Source: an uncultured Oscillospiraceae bacterium
Lineage (GTDB): Bacteria > Bacillota > Clostridia > Oscillospirales > Acutalibacteraceae
Assembly: GCA_900549825.1 (NCBI GenBank)
Contig: URQB01000004.1
Span: forward strand, 1-64,000
Length of the DNA stretch: 64,000 bases
Direction: 5' to 3'
In this document: positions 49,879 through 58,148 of the stretch, one piece after another
Position numbering within the stretch: the first letter of the stretch is position 1
Layout of the letters: every line of letters starts with the position of its first letter
Program-made: the position numbers and the translations under genes
The notes under the pieces: generated by a model
Told to the model about the DNA's origin: nothing
Seen by the model: only the letters and a program-made list of their open reading frames with translations
Databases searched by the model: none

Positions 49879-50637
49879 TTATTTGGCATTGACAAAGTCC
49901 CGCATCGCATAGAGCCCGGCGGGCTGGCTGCGCAGGAACAATGCTGCATTGACGGAACCAACTGCGAATATTTCCTTGGAGCGGGCGCTGTGGCTAATGG
50001 AAATCAGTTCATCCCGCCCGGCAAAGAGAACTTCGTGCTCGCCGACGATTGTGCCGCCACGGACAGCGTGAATGCCAATTTCGTTCTTATCGCGTTTCGC
50101 GCGTTTGGAATGGCGGTCGAACTCATAATGCGGCTTTTGCCTTAATTCTCCGGAAATCGCATCCGCCAGCATCAGGGCAGTGCCGCTTGGCGCATCGATC
50201 TTCTGATTGTGATGTTTTTCGATGATCTCGATATCAAACGAATCGCCCAGCACCCGCGCCGCTTTTTGGGCGAGCTCTGTCAAAAGGCTAACGCCGATCG
50301 ACATGTTGGCGGAAAAGAAAACCGGCACTTCTTTGGCCGCTTCATGGATGGAAGCGACCTGCTGCTCGTTTAAGCCTGTTGTGGCGATGACCGTCGGCGT
50401 ATGATGAGAGACAGCGTAGGAAAGAATCCCTTCCAACGCGGATGGATGAGAAAAATCGATGATCACATCTGCCTTCCCGTCAAACTGAGCCGCGGCACCA
50501 AACACTGGAAACGCAGCGTCCTCCATACCTGCCGGATCGATTCCCGCAACGATTTCACAGTCCTCACGGTCGGCGATACAGGAGGCGATGACACGCCCCA
50601 TCTTTCCGCCGCAGCCGCTTAAAAGAATCTTTGTCAT
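49879..50637 (-). CDS. dapB: 4-hydroxy-tetrahydrodipicolinate reductase
   Basis: Third dedicated enzyme from aspartate semialdehyde to lysine and diaminopimelate; uses NAD(P)H. It has 252 residues from the ATG at 50637, which follows AAAGGATGG. Upstream in-frame codons overlap dapA and are not conserved. The nucleotide-binding motif LLSGCGGKMGRVIA is N-terminal. ATTGLNEQQ lies near 90, the catalytic His/Lys region EIIEKHHNQKIDAPSGTAL near 145, and the C-terminal GEHEVLFAGRDELISISHSA near 202. It follows dapA after 56 bases in the asd-dapA-dapB-ACT operon. Confidence 0.97.
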   Translation of the reverse strand: MTKILLSGCGGKMGRVIASCIADREDCEIVAGIDPAGMEDAAFPVFGAAAQFDGKADVIIDFSHPSALEGILSYAVSHHTPTVIATTGLNEQQVASIHEAAKEVPVFFSANMSIGVSLLTELAQKAARVLGDSFDIEIIEKHHNQKIDAPSGTALMLADAISGELRQKPHYEFDRHSKRAKRDKNEIGIHAVRGGTIVGEHEVLFAGRDELISISHSARSKEIFAVGSVNAALFLRSQPAGLYAMRDFVNAK

Positions 50638-50693
50638 GGATAGGACCATCCTTTTTTTAACTTCCTGAACATGATGAGCAGTGAGAAATCCGA

Positions 50694-51587
50694 TTACTTG
50701 ACCAACCCGTGCTTTGCAAGCGTAACACGCAGCTGTGCGCGCGCGGCTTCGGACAGGGGAGCCAGCGGCATACGGCATGCGCCGACCTCCCATCCCATCA
50801 TGACGAGCGCTTCTTTGGCCGGGATCGGATTGACGTCAATGAACAGATCGTTGCACAGATCGAGGTATTCGATCTGCAAATCCCGGCTGCCCTGTGCGTC
50901 CCCTGCGAGATACTTGGCAGCGATGTCATGCGCAACACGGGGCGCGACGTTTGCAAGAACGGAAATGACGCCTTTCGCGCCGAGGGACATGAAGGAAGTG
51001 ATCTGATCGTCGTTGCCGGAGTAAATATTCAGGTCATCCCCGCAGAGCGCAACAGTTTTAGCCAGAGCGGAAATATCGCCGTTTGCCTCCTTTGCACCCA
51101 CGATCAGCGGATGCCTGGCAAGCTCGCGGTATGTTTCCGGCTTGATATTGAGGCCCGTACGGCTTGGAACGTTGTAGGTGATGATCGGCGTGTGGACATG
51201 ATCGGCGATATAGGTATAATGCCGGATCAGGCCCGCCTGGGAGGTTTTATTGTAATAGGGGGTGACGACGAGCAGGCCGTCGACTCCGGCCTTCTCCGCT
51301 TCGTTGGAGAGGTAAACGGCGTAGGCCGTATCGTTGCTGCCCGTACCGGCAATCACCGGCACGCGGTGCGCCGTGTGGTCAACCGCGAACTGGATTGCAC
51401 CCGCATGCTCCTCGTGCGTGAGGGTAGAGCCCTCACCAGTGGTTCCGCAGATAATGATGGCGTCCGTGCCGTTCTCAATCTGGAAATCAATGAGCTTACC
51501 GAGAAGCGGATAATTTACTTCATTGTTTTCTGTAAACGGCGTAACGATCGCCACGCCGGAACCGGTGAAAATTGGTTGCTTACTCAT
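50694..51587 (-). CDS. dapA: 4-hydroxy-tetrahydrodipicolinate synthase
   Basis: A class I aldolase joining pyruvate and aspartate semialdehyde. It has 297 residues, the usual length. GSGVAIVTPFTENNEVNY begins the barrel, CGTTGEGSTLTHEEH near 44 carries the substrate Thr pair, IITYNVPSRTG near 132 carries the catalytic Tyr, and LIVGAKEANGD near 158 carries the Schiff-base Lys. AGGAGG lies seven bases before the ATG, 18 bases after asd. It is second in the lysine-riboswitch operon. Confidence 0.97.
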   Translation of the reverse strand: MSKQPIFTGSGVAIVTPFTENNEVNYPLLGKLIDFQIENGTDAIIICGTTGEGSTLTHEEHAGAIQFAVDHTAHRVPVIAGTGSNDTAYAVYLSNEAEKAGVDGLLVVTPYYNKTSQAGLIRHYTYIADHVHTPIITYNVPSRTGLNIKPETYRELARHPLIVGAKEANGDISALAKTVALCGDDLNIYSGNDDQITSFMSLGAKGVISVLANVAPRVAHDIAAKYLAGDAQGSRDLQIEYLDLCNDLFIDVNPIPAKEALVMMGWEVGACRMPLAPLSEAARAQLRVTLAKHGLVK

Positions 51588-51605
51588 AATAGGATGCCTC
51601 CTAAA

Positions 51606-52685
51606 TCAATCAAGATAACCTTCTGCCGCCAGAAGCTCTGCCATCAGCACCGCACCGCCTGCAGCACCGCGCAGTGTGTTGTGGGACAGGCAGACGAATT
51701 TATAATCGTACTGTGTATCCTCGCGCAGGCGGCCGATGGAAACTGCCATACCGCCTTCCAGATCGCGCTGGAGCTTCGTCTGGGGCAGATTGTCCTCCGT
51801 GAAATAGTGCAGGAACTGCTTGGGCGCGCTGGGCAGGTTCAGCTCCTGCGCACGGCCGGAGAAATTCGCCCAGATCTCAATCATTTCTTCCTTGCTGGGC
51901 TTGTTTTTGAAATCCACAAAGACCGCGCCCATATGACCGTCAGAGACGGGGACGCGCAGACACTGCGCCGTGAAGGAGGGCTCGGTTGCTGGGACGATCT
52001 CATCGCCCACGATCTTGCCCCAGAGCTTGAGTGGCTCGCGCTCGGATTTCTCCTCCTCGCCGCCGATGTAGGGGATGACGTTGTCGATGATCTCCGGGCA
52101 GTTTTCGAGCGTCTTGCCCGCGCCGGAAATCGCCTGATACGTACAGACCAGCACGCGTTCAATGCCGAATTTCGACAGCGGGAACAGCGCAGGAACATAG
52201 CTCTGCAGGGAGCAGTTGGATTTGACGGCGATGAAGCCGCGCTTTGTGCCAAGGCGCCTGCGCTGCGCCGGGATAATGGCAGCGTGATCCGCGTTGAGCT
52301 CCGGCACGATCATCGGCACGTCCTTTGTGAAGCGGTGGGCGCTGTTGTTGGAGATGACCGGACATTCCGCCTTCGCATACGCCTCTTCCAGCGCACGAAT
52401 CTCATCCTTTTTCATATCGACTGCGCAGAAAACGAAATCAACTTCCTTCGCAATCGCCTCGATATTGGCCGTTGCATCCCTGATGATCATATCCTCCATG
52501 GATTTGGGCATCGGCTTCTTCATGCACCATCTTGCGCCCACGGCGTCTTTATAAGTACGGCCGGCCGAACGCGGGCTGGCCGCGAGGACTTTGACGTTGA
52601 ACCACGGATGGTTCTCCAGCAGCGTTGCAAAGCGCTGGCCGACCATTCCCGTTGCGCCGATGATGCCGACGTTAAACTGTTTCAT
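51606..52685 (-). CDS. asd: Aspartate-semialdehyde dehydrogenase
   Basis: Reduces aspartyl phosphate to aspartate semialdehyde with NADPH, the branch-point substrate for lysine, threonine and methionine. It has 359 residues. VGIIGATGMVGQRFATLLE is at the N-terminus, the catalytic Cys lies in AVKSNCSLQSYVPAL near 156, and the His region is CLRVPVSDGHMGAVFVDF near 242. The sequence is of the longer type also seen in archaea and Clostridia. It is first in the operon, 36 bases after the riboswitch terminator. Aspartokinase itself is not in the window. Confidence 0.96.
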   Translation of the reverse strand: MKQFNVGIIGATGMVGQRFATLLENHPWFNVKVLAASPRSAGRTYKDAVGARWCMKKPMPKSMEDMIIRDATANIEAIAKEVDFVFCAVDMKKDEIRALEEAYAKAECPVISNNSAHRFTKDVPMIVPELNADHAAIIPAQRRRLGTKRGFIAVKSNCSLQSYVPALFPLSKFGIERVLVCTYQAISGAGKTLENCPEIIDNVIPYIGGEEEKSEREPLKLWGKIVGDEIVPATEPSFTAQCLRVPVSDGHMGAVFVDFKNKPSKEEMIEIWANFSGRAQELNLPSAPKQFLHYFTEDNLPQTKLQRDLEGGMAVSIGRLREDTQYDYKFVCLSHNTLRGAAGGAVLMAELLAAEGYLD

Positions 52686-52720
52686 TTCACAAAACCCCTT
52701 TTATGTTATGACTGAATATG

Positions 52721-52743
52721 AAAAAAACCGGTTGTCAACCGGT
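52721..52743 (-). terminator. Terminator of the lysine riboswitch (expression platform)
   Basis: On the minus strand, ACCGGTTGACAACCGGT followed by seven T, between the aptamer and asd. It would stop transcription when lysine is bound. Confidence 0.88.
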
Positions 52744-52790
52744 CATCATTGCAATATAATAGAGAAGCTGGCGCGCAAAAAGCTTTGCGC

Positions 52791-52962
52791 GGATAGCACT
52801 CCATCACATGCATGATGACAGATGCAGGGCTCTTCGCCGTGCAGCCAGCGAAACGGTTTGCCAAACATCCGCCGCGCTTCGGCGTCTTTTCCTTTCGCAC
52901 AGCGGTCATAAGCTTTTTGGCAGCCTAACGCTGGTTACTGATAAACGACGCGCCTCTATCCA
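52791..52962 (-). promoter_or_regulatory. Lysine riboswitch (L box)
   Basis: On the minus strand the conserved L-box segments occur in order: GGATAGAGGCGCG at the 5' end, ATCAGTAACCAG, GACGCCGAAGCG in the middle, GCTGGCTGCACGG, and GGAGTGCTATCC at the 3' end. GGATAG and CTATCC form helix P1. A GCGCAAAGC/TTTTTGCGC hairpin directly after it (52771-52790) and the terminator at 52721 form the expression platform. It should turn the asd-dapA-dapB-ACT operon off at high lysine. Confidence 0.95.
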
Positions 52963-52986
52963 TAAGTCATAATAAAATTTGTATTC

Positions 52987-53015
52987 ATCATACCATTACA
53001 GGCGCGTGAAGTCAA
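52987..53015 (-). promoter_or_regulatory. Promoter of the lysine-riboswitch operon
   Basis: On the minus strand, TTGACT, a 17-bp spacer and TATGAT; transcription would start near 52980, about 18 bases before the aptamer. Confidence 0.85.
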
Positions 53016-53116
53016 ACCCTTTTCTTGGAGAAAAGCCGATTTCCACGAGGTTTTTTTGAGCTATTTTCTTCCATTGGAACAATGCATAAATTGCCGCTCT
53101 TTTTCGTGAAATCATC

Positions 53117-53233
53117 ATGCAGAAATGCCTGTTAAAGACAGTATATGTTGGAACGGTCAGGGACGATACGGGGCAAGCCCGCATTTCATTTGATGTAAAG
53201 AGGATGGGAGATTCACTGCATTTCGCCGCTTAA
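53117..53233 (+). CDS. Doubtful 38-codon frame between asd and queA
   Basis: An ATG frame encodes KCLLKTVYVGTVRDDTGQAR, then ISFDVKRMGDSLHFAA and TAA. Composition looks protein-like, but there is no ribosome site and I know no relative. The rest of 53016-53275 shows no clear feature. Confidence 0.2.
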   Translation: MQKCLLKTVYVGTVRDDTGQARISFDVKRMGDSLHFAA

Positions 53234-53275
53234 TACGAAACTGGCGCCTCACGTTTAGAAAGGATTGTAAATGAG

Positions 53276-54307
53276 TTGAAAAAAAATGACTTTTATTATG
53301 AACTGCCTGAGGAATTGATTGCACAGCATCCGATTGAGCCGCGCGACAGTGCCCGCCTGATGACGCTGAATCGCCAGACAGGGGAAACCGGCCACCGGCA
53401 TTTTTATGATATCGTGGACCTCCTGCAACCAGGCGACTGCCTGATCCTGAATAATACGCGTGTACTGCCCGCCCGCCTCTACGGCACGAAAGAGGATACC
53501 GGCGCCCGCGTGGAATTTTTGCTGCTGACGCACCGGGAGGGTGATCTCTGGGAGGTGATTACCGGCCCCGGGAAGCGGGCGAAGCAGGGTGCCCGTTTCT
53601 CTTTTGGGGATGGAATCCTGCATGCTGAGATCATGGAAGTTTTGCCGGACGGCAACAGGCTGGCGCAGTTTTCCTATGAGGGAAACAATTTTTATGAGAT
53701 TCTTGACCAGATCGGCCAGATGCCGCTGCCGCACTATATCACGGCGGAGCTGGAGGATAAAGAGCAGTATCAAACCGTCTATTCCAAGGAACTGGGGTCT
53801 GCCGCCGCGCCGACGGCCGGCCTGCATTTTACGGATGAGCTTCTCGACCGGCTGCGTGCAAAGGGGATCGGGATCGGCTTTTTGACGCTGCATGTCGGGA
53901 TCGGTACCTTTCGGCCCGTAAAAGCGGAGAATATCGAAGATCACCACATGCATTCCGAGCACTATTGGATGCCGGAGGAAACGGCGGAGCTGGTCAACGA
54001 TACAAAAAAGCAGGGAGGACGAGTCGTCGCGGTGGGAACGACCTGCTGCCGGACGCTGGAAAGCATTGCGCGTGATCACGGCGGGGCAATCTGCGCATGC
54101 AGCGGCTGGACGGATATTTTCATTTATCCCGGCTTTGAGTTCAAATGTATAGATGGTCTGATTACAAATTTTCACCTGCCGGAAAGCACATTGATTATGC
54201 TGGTTTCCGCTTTCTGCGGGTATGAACATACGATGGACGCATACAGGGTCGCCGTGCAGGAAAAATACCGGTTTTTCAGCTTCGGAGACGCCATGCTGGC
54301 GTTGTGA
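53276..54307 (+). CDS. queA: S-adenosylmethionine:tRNA ribosyltransferase-isomerase
   Basis: Transfers the ribosyl part of SAM to preQ1 in tRNA, making epoxyqueuosine. It has 343 residues from a TTG start. The TTG at 53276 has AGAAAGGAT upstream, no in-frame ATG is suitably placed, and it yields the usual N-terminus NDFYYELPEELIAQHP. Other blocks are DCLILNNTRVLPARLYG near 60, AAPTAGLHFTDELLDRL near 178 and LTLHVGIGTFRPVKAENI near 202. NFHLPESTLIMLVSAF is near 300. It is followed by tgt after 52 bases, the usual queuosine gene pair. Salvage or synthesis of preQ1 is not encoded here. Confidence 0.96.
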   Translation: MKKNDFYYELPEELIAQHPIEPRDSARLMTLNRQTGETGHRHFYDIVDLLQPGDCLILNNTRVLPARLYGTKEDTGARVEFLLLTHREGDLWEVITGPGKRAKQGARFSFGDGILHAEIMEVLPDGNRLAQFSYEGNNFYEILDQIGQMPLPHYITAELEDKEQYQTVYSKELGSAAAPTAGLHFTDELLDRLRAKGIGIGFLTLHVGIGTFRPVKAENIEDHHMHSEHYWMPEETAELVNDTKKQGGRVVAVGTTCCRTLESIARDHGGAICACSGWTDIFIYPGFEFKCIDGLITNFHLPESTLIMLVSAFCGYEHTMDAYRVAVQEKYRFFSFGDAMLAL

Positions 54308-54359
54308 AATTCATCCTTATCGGCACGCAACGGAATTGCAAATGGGAAAGGAAGATCCT

Positions 54360-55490
54360 ATGTTAAAAATCCTCTCGCAGGAAAAAAACGCACGGCGCTG
54401 TGAATTCCCCACTGTGCATGGTGTAATCCAGACGCCTGCGTTTATGAATGTTGCCACCTGCGGCGCGATTAAAGGCGCCGTTTCCGCCTATGATCTGGGA
54501 GATCTGCATTGCCAGGTGCAGCTGTGCAATACCTATCACCTCCATGTACGTCCCGGCGATGATCTGGTAAGGGATTTGGGAGGCATTCACGCGTTTACCG
54601 GCTGGCACGGCCCGATTTTGACCGACAGCGGCGGCTTTCAGGTTTTTTCCCTTGCAAAGCTGCGTCAGATCAAGGAAGCGGGCGTCACGTTCGCTTGCCA
54701 TATCGATGGCCGCCGGATCTTTATGGGGCCGGAGGAGAGCATGCGTATCCAGTCGAATCTCGGTTCGACGATCGCCATGGCGTTTGACGAATGCGTGGAA
54801 AACCCGGCGGAATACCGCTATGCGGAGCAGTCCTGCGCCAGGACAGTGCGCTGGCTTGCCCGGTGTAAGGCGGAGATGCAGCGGCTCAATGCCATGCCGG
54901 ATACGCTCAACCGCCAGCAATTGCTTTTTGGCATCAATCAGGGCTGTACCTTTGACGACCTGCGGATGGAAAATATGAAGCAGATCGCCGCGCTGGATTT
55001 AGACGGGTATGCGATCGGCGGCCTAGCGGTCGGCGAGCCGAAGGAGGATATGTACCGCATTATTTCCGCCGTAGAGCCCTATATGCCAAAACATAAGCCG
55101 CGCTATCTGATGGGCGTCGGAACCCCCGGCAATATCCTGGAGGGCGTCAGCCGCGGTGTCGACCTGTTCGACTGCGTGATGCCCAGCCGCAATGCGCGCC
55201 ACGGGCACCTGTTCACCTGGAATGGAATTATCAACCTGAACAACGCGAAATATGAACGCGACTTGGGGCCGATTGATCCGGAATGCCATTGCCCCACCTG
55301 CCAGCGCCACTCGCGGGCCTATCTGCGCCATCTCTTCAAGGCGAAGGAGATGCTTGCCATGCGGCTGTGTGTGATGCATAATCTTTATTTTTATAACACG
55401 CTCATGGAGCGGATTCGCTATGAGCTGGATCATCACAATTACGAAGCATTCCGAGAGGCGTATGTTGACCGGTTAGACCGCAGGATATAA
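54360..55490 (+). CDS. tgt: tRNA-guanine transglycosylase (queuine/preQ1)
   Basis: Exchanges G34 of GUN-anticodon tRNAs for preQ1; the product is then used by QueA. It has 376 residues. The ATG at 54360 follows GGAAAGGAAG and gives the family N-terminus; upstream in-frame codons overlap queA. TDSGGFQVFSLAKL near 87 carries the first catalytic Asp, GGLAVGEPKEDMYR near 221 the substrate loop, and VDLFDCVMPSRNARHGHLF near 265 the nucleophile Asp. The zinc site is CHCPTCQRHSRAYLRHL near 308. It ends the queA-tgt operon. Confidence 0.97.
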   Translation: MLKILSQEKNARRCEFPTVHGVIQTPAFMNVATCGAIKGAVSAYDLGDLHCQVQLCNTYHLHVRPGDDLVRDLGGIHAFTGWHGPILTDSGGFQVFSLAKLRQIKEAGVTFACHIDGRRIFMGPEESMRIQSNLGSTIAMAFDECVENPAEYRYAEQSCARTVRWLARCKAEMQRLNAMPDTLNRQQLLFGINQGCTFDDLRMENMKQIAALDLDGYAIGGLAVGEPKEDMYRIISAVEPYMPKHKPRYLMGVGTPGNILEGVSRGVDLFDCVMPSRNARHGHLFTWNGIINLNNAKYERDLGPIDPECHCPTCQRHSRAYLRHLFKAKEMLAMRLCVMHNLYFYNTLMERIRYELDHHNYEAFREAYVDRLDRRI

Positions 55491-55519
55491 TAAAGCAAAA
55501 TATGGATTTTTCCCGAGGG

Positions 55520-55548
55520 CAGGCAGAAGCGGTTTCTGCCTGTTTTTT
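55520..55548 (+). terminator. Intrinsic terminator of queA-tgt
   Basis: Stem CAGGCAGAA / TTCTGCCTG with a five-base loop, then TTTTTT. Confidence 0.92.
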
Positions 55549-55741
55549 ATTACGAAGCGAAGCGAGTAACAAGGCAAACTTTATGGATAACGGCTTTGTA
55601 AATGAGATGCTCTGCTTTTCATTATGTAGTAAGTGGTGGCTATTATTCATACCAATGGATATGATCTCCGATTATAACAGATCGTCACATTCTTCCATCC
55701 AATAAAAGCTACCTGCATCAAGCATGAATGACCGGATTGGG

Positions 55742-57283
55742 CTACGCCTTTTCTTGAGAACGAAAAATTGAAAAGAACCAGTGGATATCCTTGCGTGTAA
55801 TGCAGCCCGCACAGCGCAGAACCAGGATATAGACGCATGCGGTCAGGATGATTGCGCCGGTAAGGCAGGCGATTGATTCCATCAACGGAATGGTGGGTAA
55901 CGTCGCCAAAAGGCGGACGCCGTACACCGCGCCCGCCATACAGCATACCGGCTTTAGAATACGTTTCCAGCGCAAACGCAGCGTGCTGACCCGGATCAGC
56001 CTGCGCAGGCTGAGATAGAAATTGAGGATTTCACTGGCAAACAATGTGATGATATATCCTTTTACGGAATAGCGCGGAATCAGAAAATAGACCAGAACGA
56101 CGCACAAGCCCGAATCGATGATATTATAGCGCATAGAGCTCAGCTGCTGGTCAAGGCCTTTGAGCATCCCGTCGACCGCCATATCCAAATACATGACGGG
56201 AACGAGCACGGACAGAAGCTGGAGGAAGGGCTTGGTATCACTGTTGTGATATACTGCGGCGGACAGTTCCCCTGCATAGGCATAAAAAATACCGGCAACC
56301 AGCAGGGAAAACAGGAGCGCGGCATAAAGGACGCGGTTAATGATGGCATCAATCTGCTTTGTCTGGCGCAGGGCATGGTATTCCGCCATCTCAGGTATCA
56401 GCAGGCTGGACAGGGAATTGAGGATACAAGATGGAAAGAGCAGCACAGGGAGCGTCATGGCGTGGATCGTCCCATAGGTTGCCAGCGCACTTTCATTGGA
56501 AATTCCCGATTTTTTGAATCCGATCGGAATCAGAAGATGCTCAATCGTCAGCAGAATCGACCGCATCCACGCGCCGACTGCATCCGGTACGGCGATCCGC
56601 AGCAGCCGTCGGGTTAGATGCGGCATCGCCCTGTGCTGATTCCTCTGTCTGCGCACCGTCCACCGGCTGAGAAGAAAAGAAGCCAGAAACGAACTCAGAT
56701 CAGACACGCAGCTTCCCAGTACGATCGCCATACAGGAGGCCTCAAGGCCGCGATCGGAAAGCATATGTAGAAAACACGCGGTTGCTGCAACCCGTACAAG
56801 CTGTTCCAGCACCTGAACGCCCGCATAGGCGCCCGCCCGGCGGATCGCGGTAAAGTATCCGCTCAATGCTGCGGACATCGCAATAAACGGCAGGCTGAAT
56901 GCGAGCAGGCGCAAAGGACGCGCCGTGCGTCCGTCGAAAAGCCAGTGGAGGCTGATCAGATCCGCGCCGGCATAGAGGATCAGCGCAACCAAGCACGCGA
57001 TCAGAAGAATGCTGAGCAGGCACCTGCGCAGCACTTTTTTGACATCCGCCTTGTCTTTGCTCTCAGCGTCCACCACAAGCCTGGTCGTAGCAAGCCGGAT
57101 CCCGGAGGAGGCAAAGGTGATTGCCATGGAGAAAACCGTCATGACCAACTGAAACAGCCCGATCCCTGCAGCGCCGAGCTGATTGGTCAGATATACGTTG
57201 AAGGATACGCCGACCGTGCGCATAAAAAGAGCTGCTGCGGTCAATACAACGGTATCCCAGAGGAAGCGCTTTGTTTTTTTCAT
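55742..57283 (-). CDS. SpoVB/MurJ-like lipid flippase (MOP superfamily)
   Basis: A 513-residue polytopic protein with about 14 hydrophobic helices. The N-terminus is FLWDTVVLTAAALFMRTVGV, then FNVYLTNQLGAAGIGLFQLV, the typical opening of SpoVB-type polysaccharide flippases. SGYFTAIRRAGAYAGVQVLE and LSSLLIPEMAEYHALRQTKQ are further family segments. Members move lipid-linked wall or capsule precursors across the membrane; SpoVB is a sporulation protein. The ATG at 57283 has an AGGTG site, while an ATG at 57313 has none. It stands alone on the minus strand. Whether it acts in sporulation, peptidoglycan or another polymer is not shown. Confidence 0.88.
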   Translation of the reverse strand: MKKTKRFLWDTVVLTAAALFMRTVGVSFNVYLTNQLGAAGIGLFQLVMTVFSMAITFASSGIRLATTRLVVDAESKDKADVKKVLRRCLLSILLIACLVALILYAGADLISLHWLFDGRTARPLRLLAFSLPFIAMSAALSGYFTAIRRAGAYAGVQVLEQLVRVAATACFLHMLSDRGLEASCMAIVLGSCVSDLSSFLASFLLSRWTVRRQRNQHRAMPHLTRRLLRIAVPDAVGAWMRSILLTIEHLLIPIGFKKSGISNESALATYGTIHAMTLPVLLFPSCILNSLSSLLIPEMAEYHALRQTKQIDAIINRVLYAALLFSLLVAGIFYAYAGELSAAVYHNSDTKPFLQLLSVLVPVMYLDMAVDGMLKGLDQQLSSMRYNIIDSGLCVVLVYFLIPRYSVKGYIITLFASEILNFYLSLRRLIRVSTLRLRWKRILKPVCCMAGAVYGVRLLATLPTIPLMESIACLTGAIILTACVYILVLRCAGCITRKDIHWFFSIFRSQEKA

Positions 57284-57442
57284 GAACAGCACCTGGTTTC
57301 TGTGATAATCCATTCTATGCGGTGAGATAGACAGAATATTTATAAAAATATCAAATTTTGGGACATGATATCTTTCTTTTTCCGACGGGCTGGATTGATA
57401 TTTCGATATACCCTGTTTTATATTTGAGCATCCAGATATTGC

Positions 57443-57616
57443 ATGACAGAATGCAGGGGATCAGATGCAACAATCTGCTACCTGAGCAAATCTGCAGCGG
57501 AGAAAGACCTGCAGGAGGGTGAAAACCTGGTCACAATCAACGGAGCGCAGGAATTCTTCGGTAAAATTACCGGTGCTTTGATCTGGCTGCTATTTCGAAT
57601 CTTTGCAGGTGCGTAA
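57443..57616 (+). CDS. Hypothetical 57-residue protein with hydrophobic C-terminus
   Basis: The frame starts MTECRGSDATICYLSKSAAE, continues with an acidic stretch (KDLQEGENLVTINGAQEF) and ends FGKITGALIWLLFRIFAGA. The last 15 residues could form a membrane helix. The ATG is the only possible start and has no clear ribosome site. I do not recognise the family. Protein-like composition and the hairpin after it (57641) support a real gene; the missing ribosome site argues against. Confidence 0.45.
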   Translation: MTECRGSDATICYLSKSAAEKDLQEGENLVTINGAQEFFGKITGALIWLLFRIFAGA

Positions 57617-57640
57617 CGCCTGATTTTCATTATGATAAAG

Positions 57641-57690
57641 GCCCTTGTCCATTCTTCTTGTTTCCAGAGGGAAATAGAATGGACAAGGGC
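57641..57690. terminator. Long hairpin, probable terminator
   Basis: A perfect 15-bp stem, GCCCTTGTCCATTCT (57641-57655) with its complement (57676-57690), 20-base loop, then AGATTATTT. The T-run is weak. Confidence 0.6.
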
Positions 57691-57772
57691 AGATTATTTA
57701 TGTGAAAATATTTCACAAAACTATACAAAGTTTAATTAAATAATATATGATTCTATCAGAGGTGATGGTACA

Positions 57773-58039
57773 ATGCGTAAATGCAGCGCATGGGAGCTTT
57801 GGCGGATTCAAAATCAAATCGTCGATGTTTTGGTGGTCGTCAATCTGGAGCCGATGGAAGGGTTACCCGTTGTTAACCATCAAGTGGATTGGAACATATC
57901 GATCTATTTCCATGAGGAGGATCTTAAGGAATATATTGGTGAAGTAGACGACCTGCAAATGGCACAGATTACCAAAGAATACCTGCGCATTCGAAATTGG
58001 GATATAACGAATCCTCCCTTTTATCCCACTGCGAGATAA
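57773..58039 (+). CDS. Hypothetical 88-residue protein
   Basis: A small soluble protein opening MRKCSAWELWRIQNQIVDVL, followed by NLEPMEGLPVVNHQVDWNIS and IYFHEEDLKEYIGEVDDLQM. It is rich in acidic and aromatic residues, has no signal peptide or membrane helix, and I do not recognise the family. GAGGTGATGG lies just before the ATG. Neighbours (a hairpin before, ribulokinase after) give no functional hint. Confidence 0.6.
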   Translation: MRKCSAWELWRIQNQIVDVLVVVNLEPMEGLPVVNHQVDWNISIYFHEEDLKEYIGEVDDLQMAQITKEYLRIRNWDITNPPFYPTAR

Positions 58040-58148
58040 TCAATAGGGTAATAAAATTCCGGCTTCCTATTGTAATAAACATCCCAATACGTTATGATAT
58101 CATTAAATTTTTATCTTTGAAATGATCAGAGCGGAAAGGGTGAGCAGG

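Noticed and set aside
50709..52715. A 668-codon open frame on the plus strand opposite asd and dapA
   Set aside because: It is the complement of three certain enzymes; GC-rich codon use keeps the opposite strand open. No family motif or ribosome site is seen.
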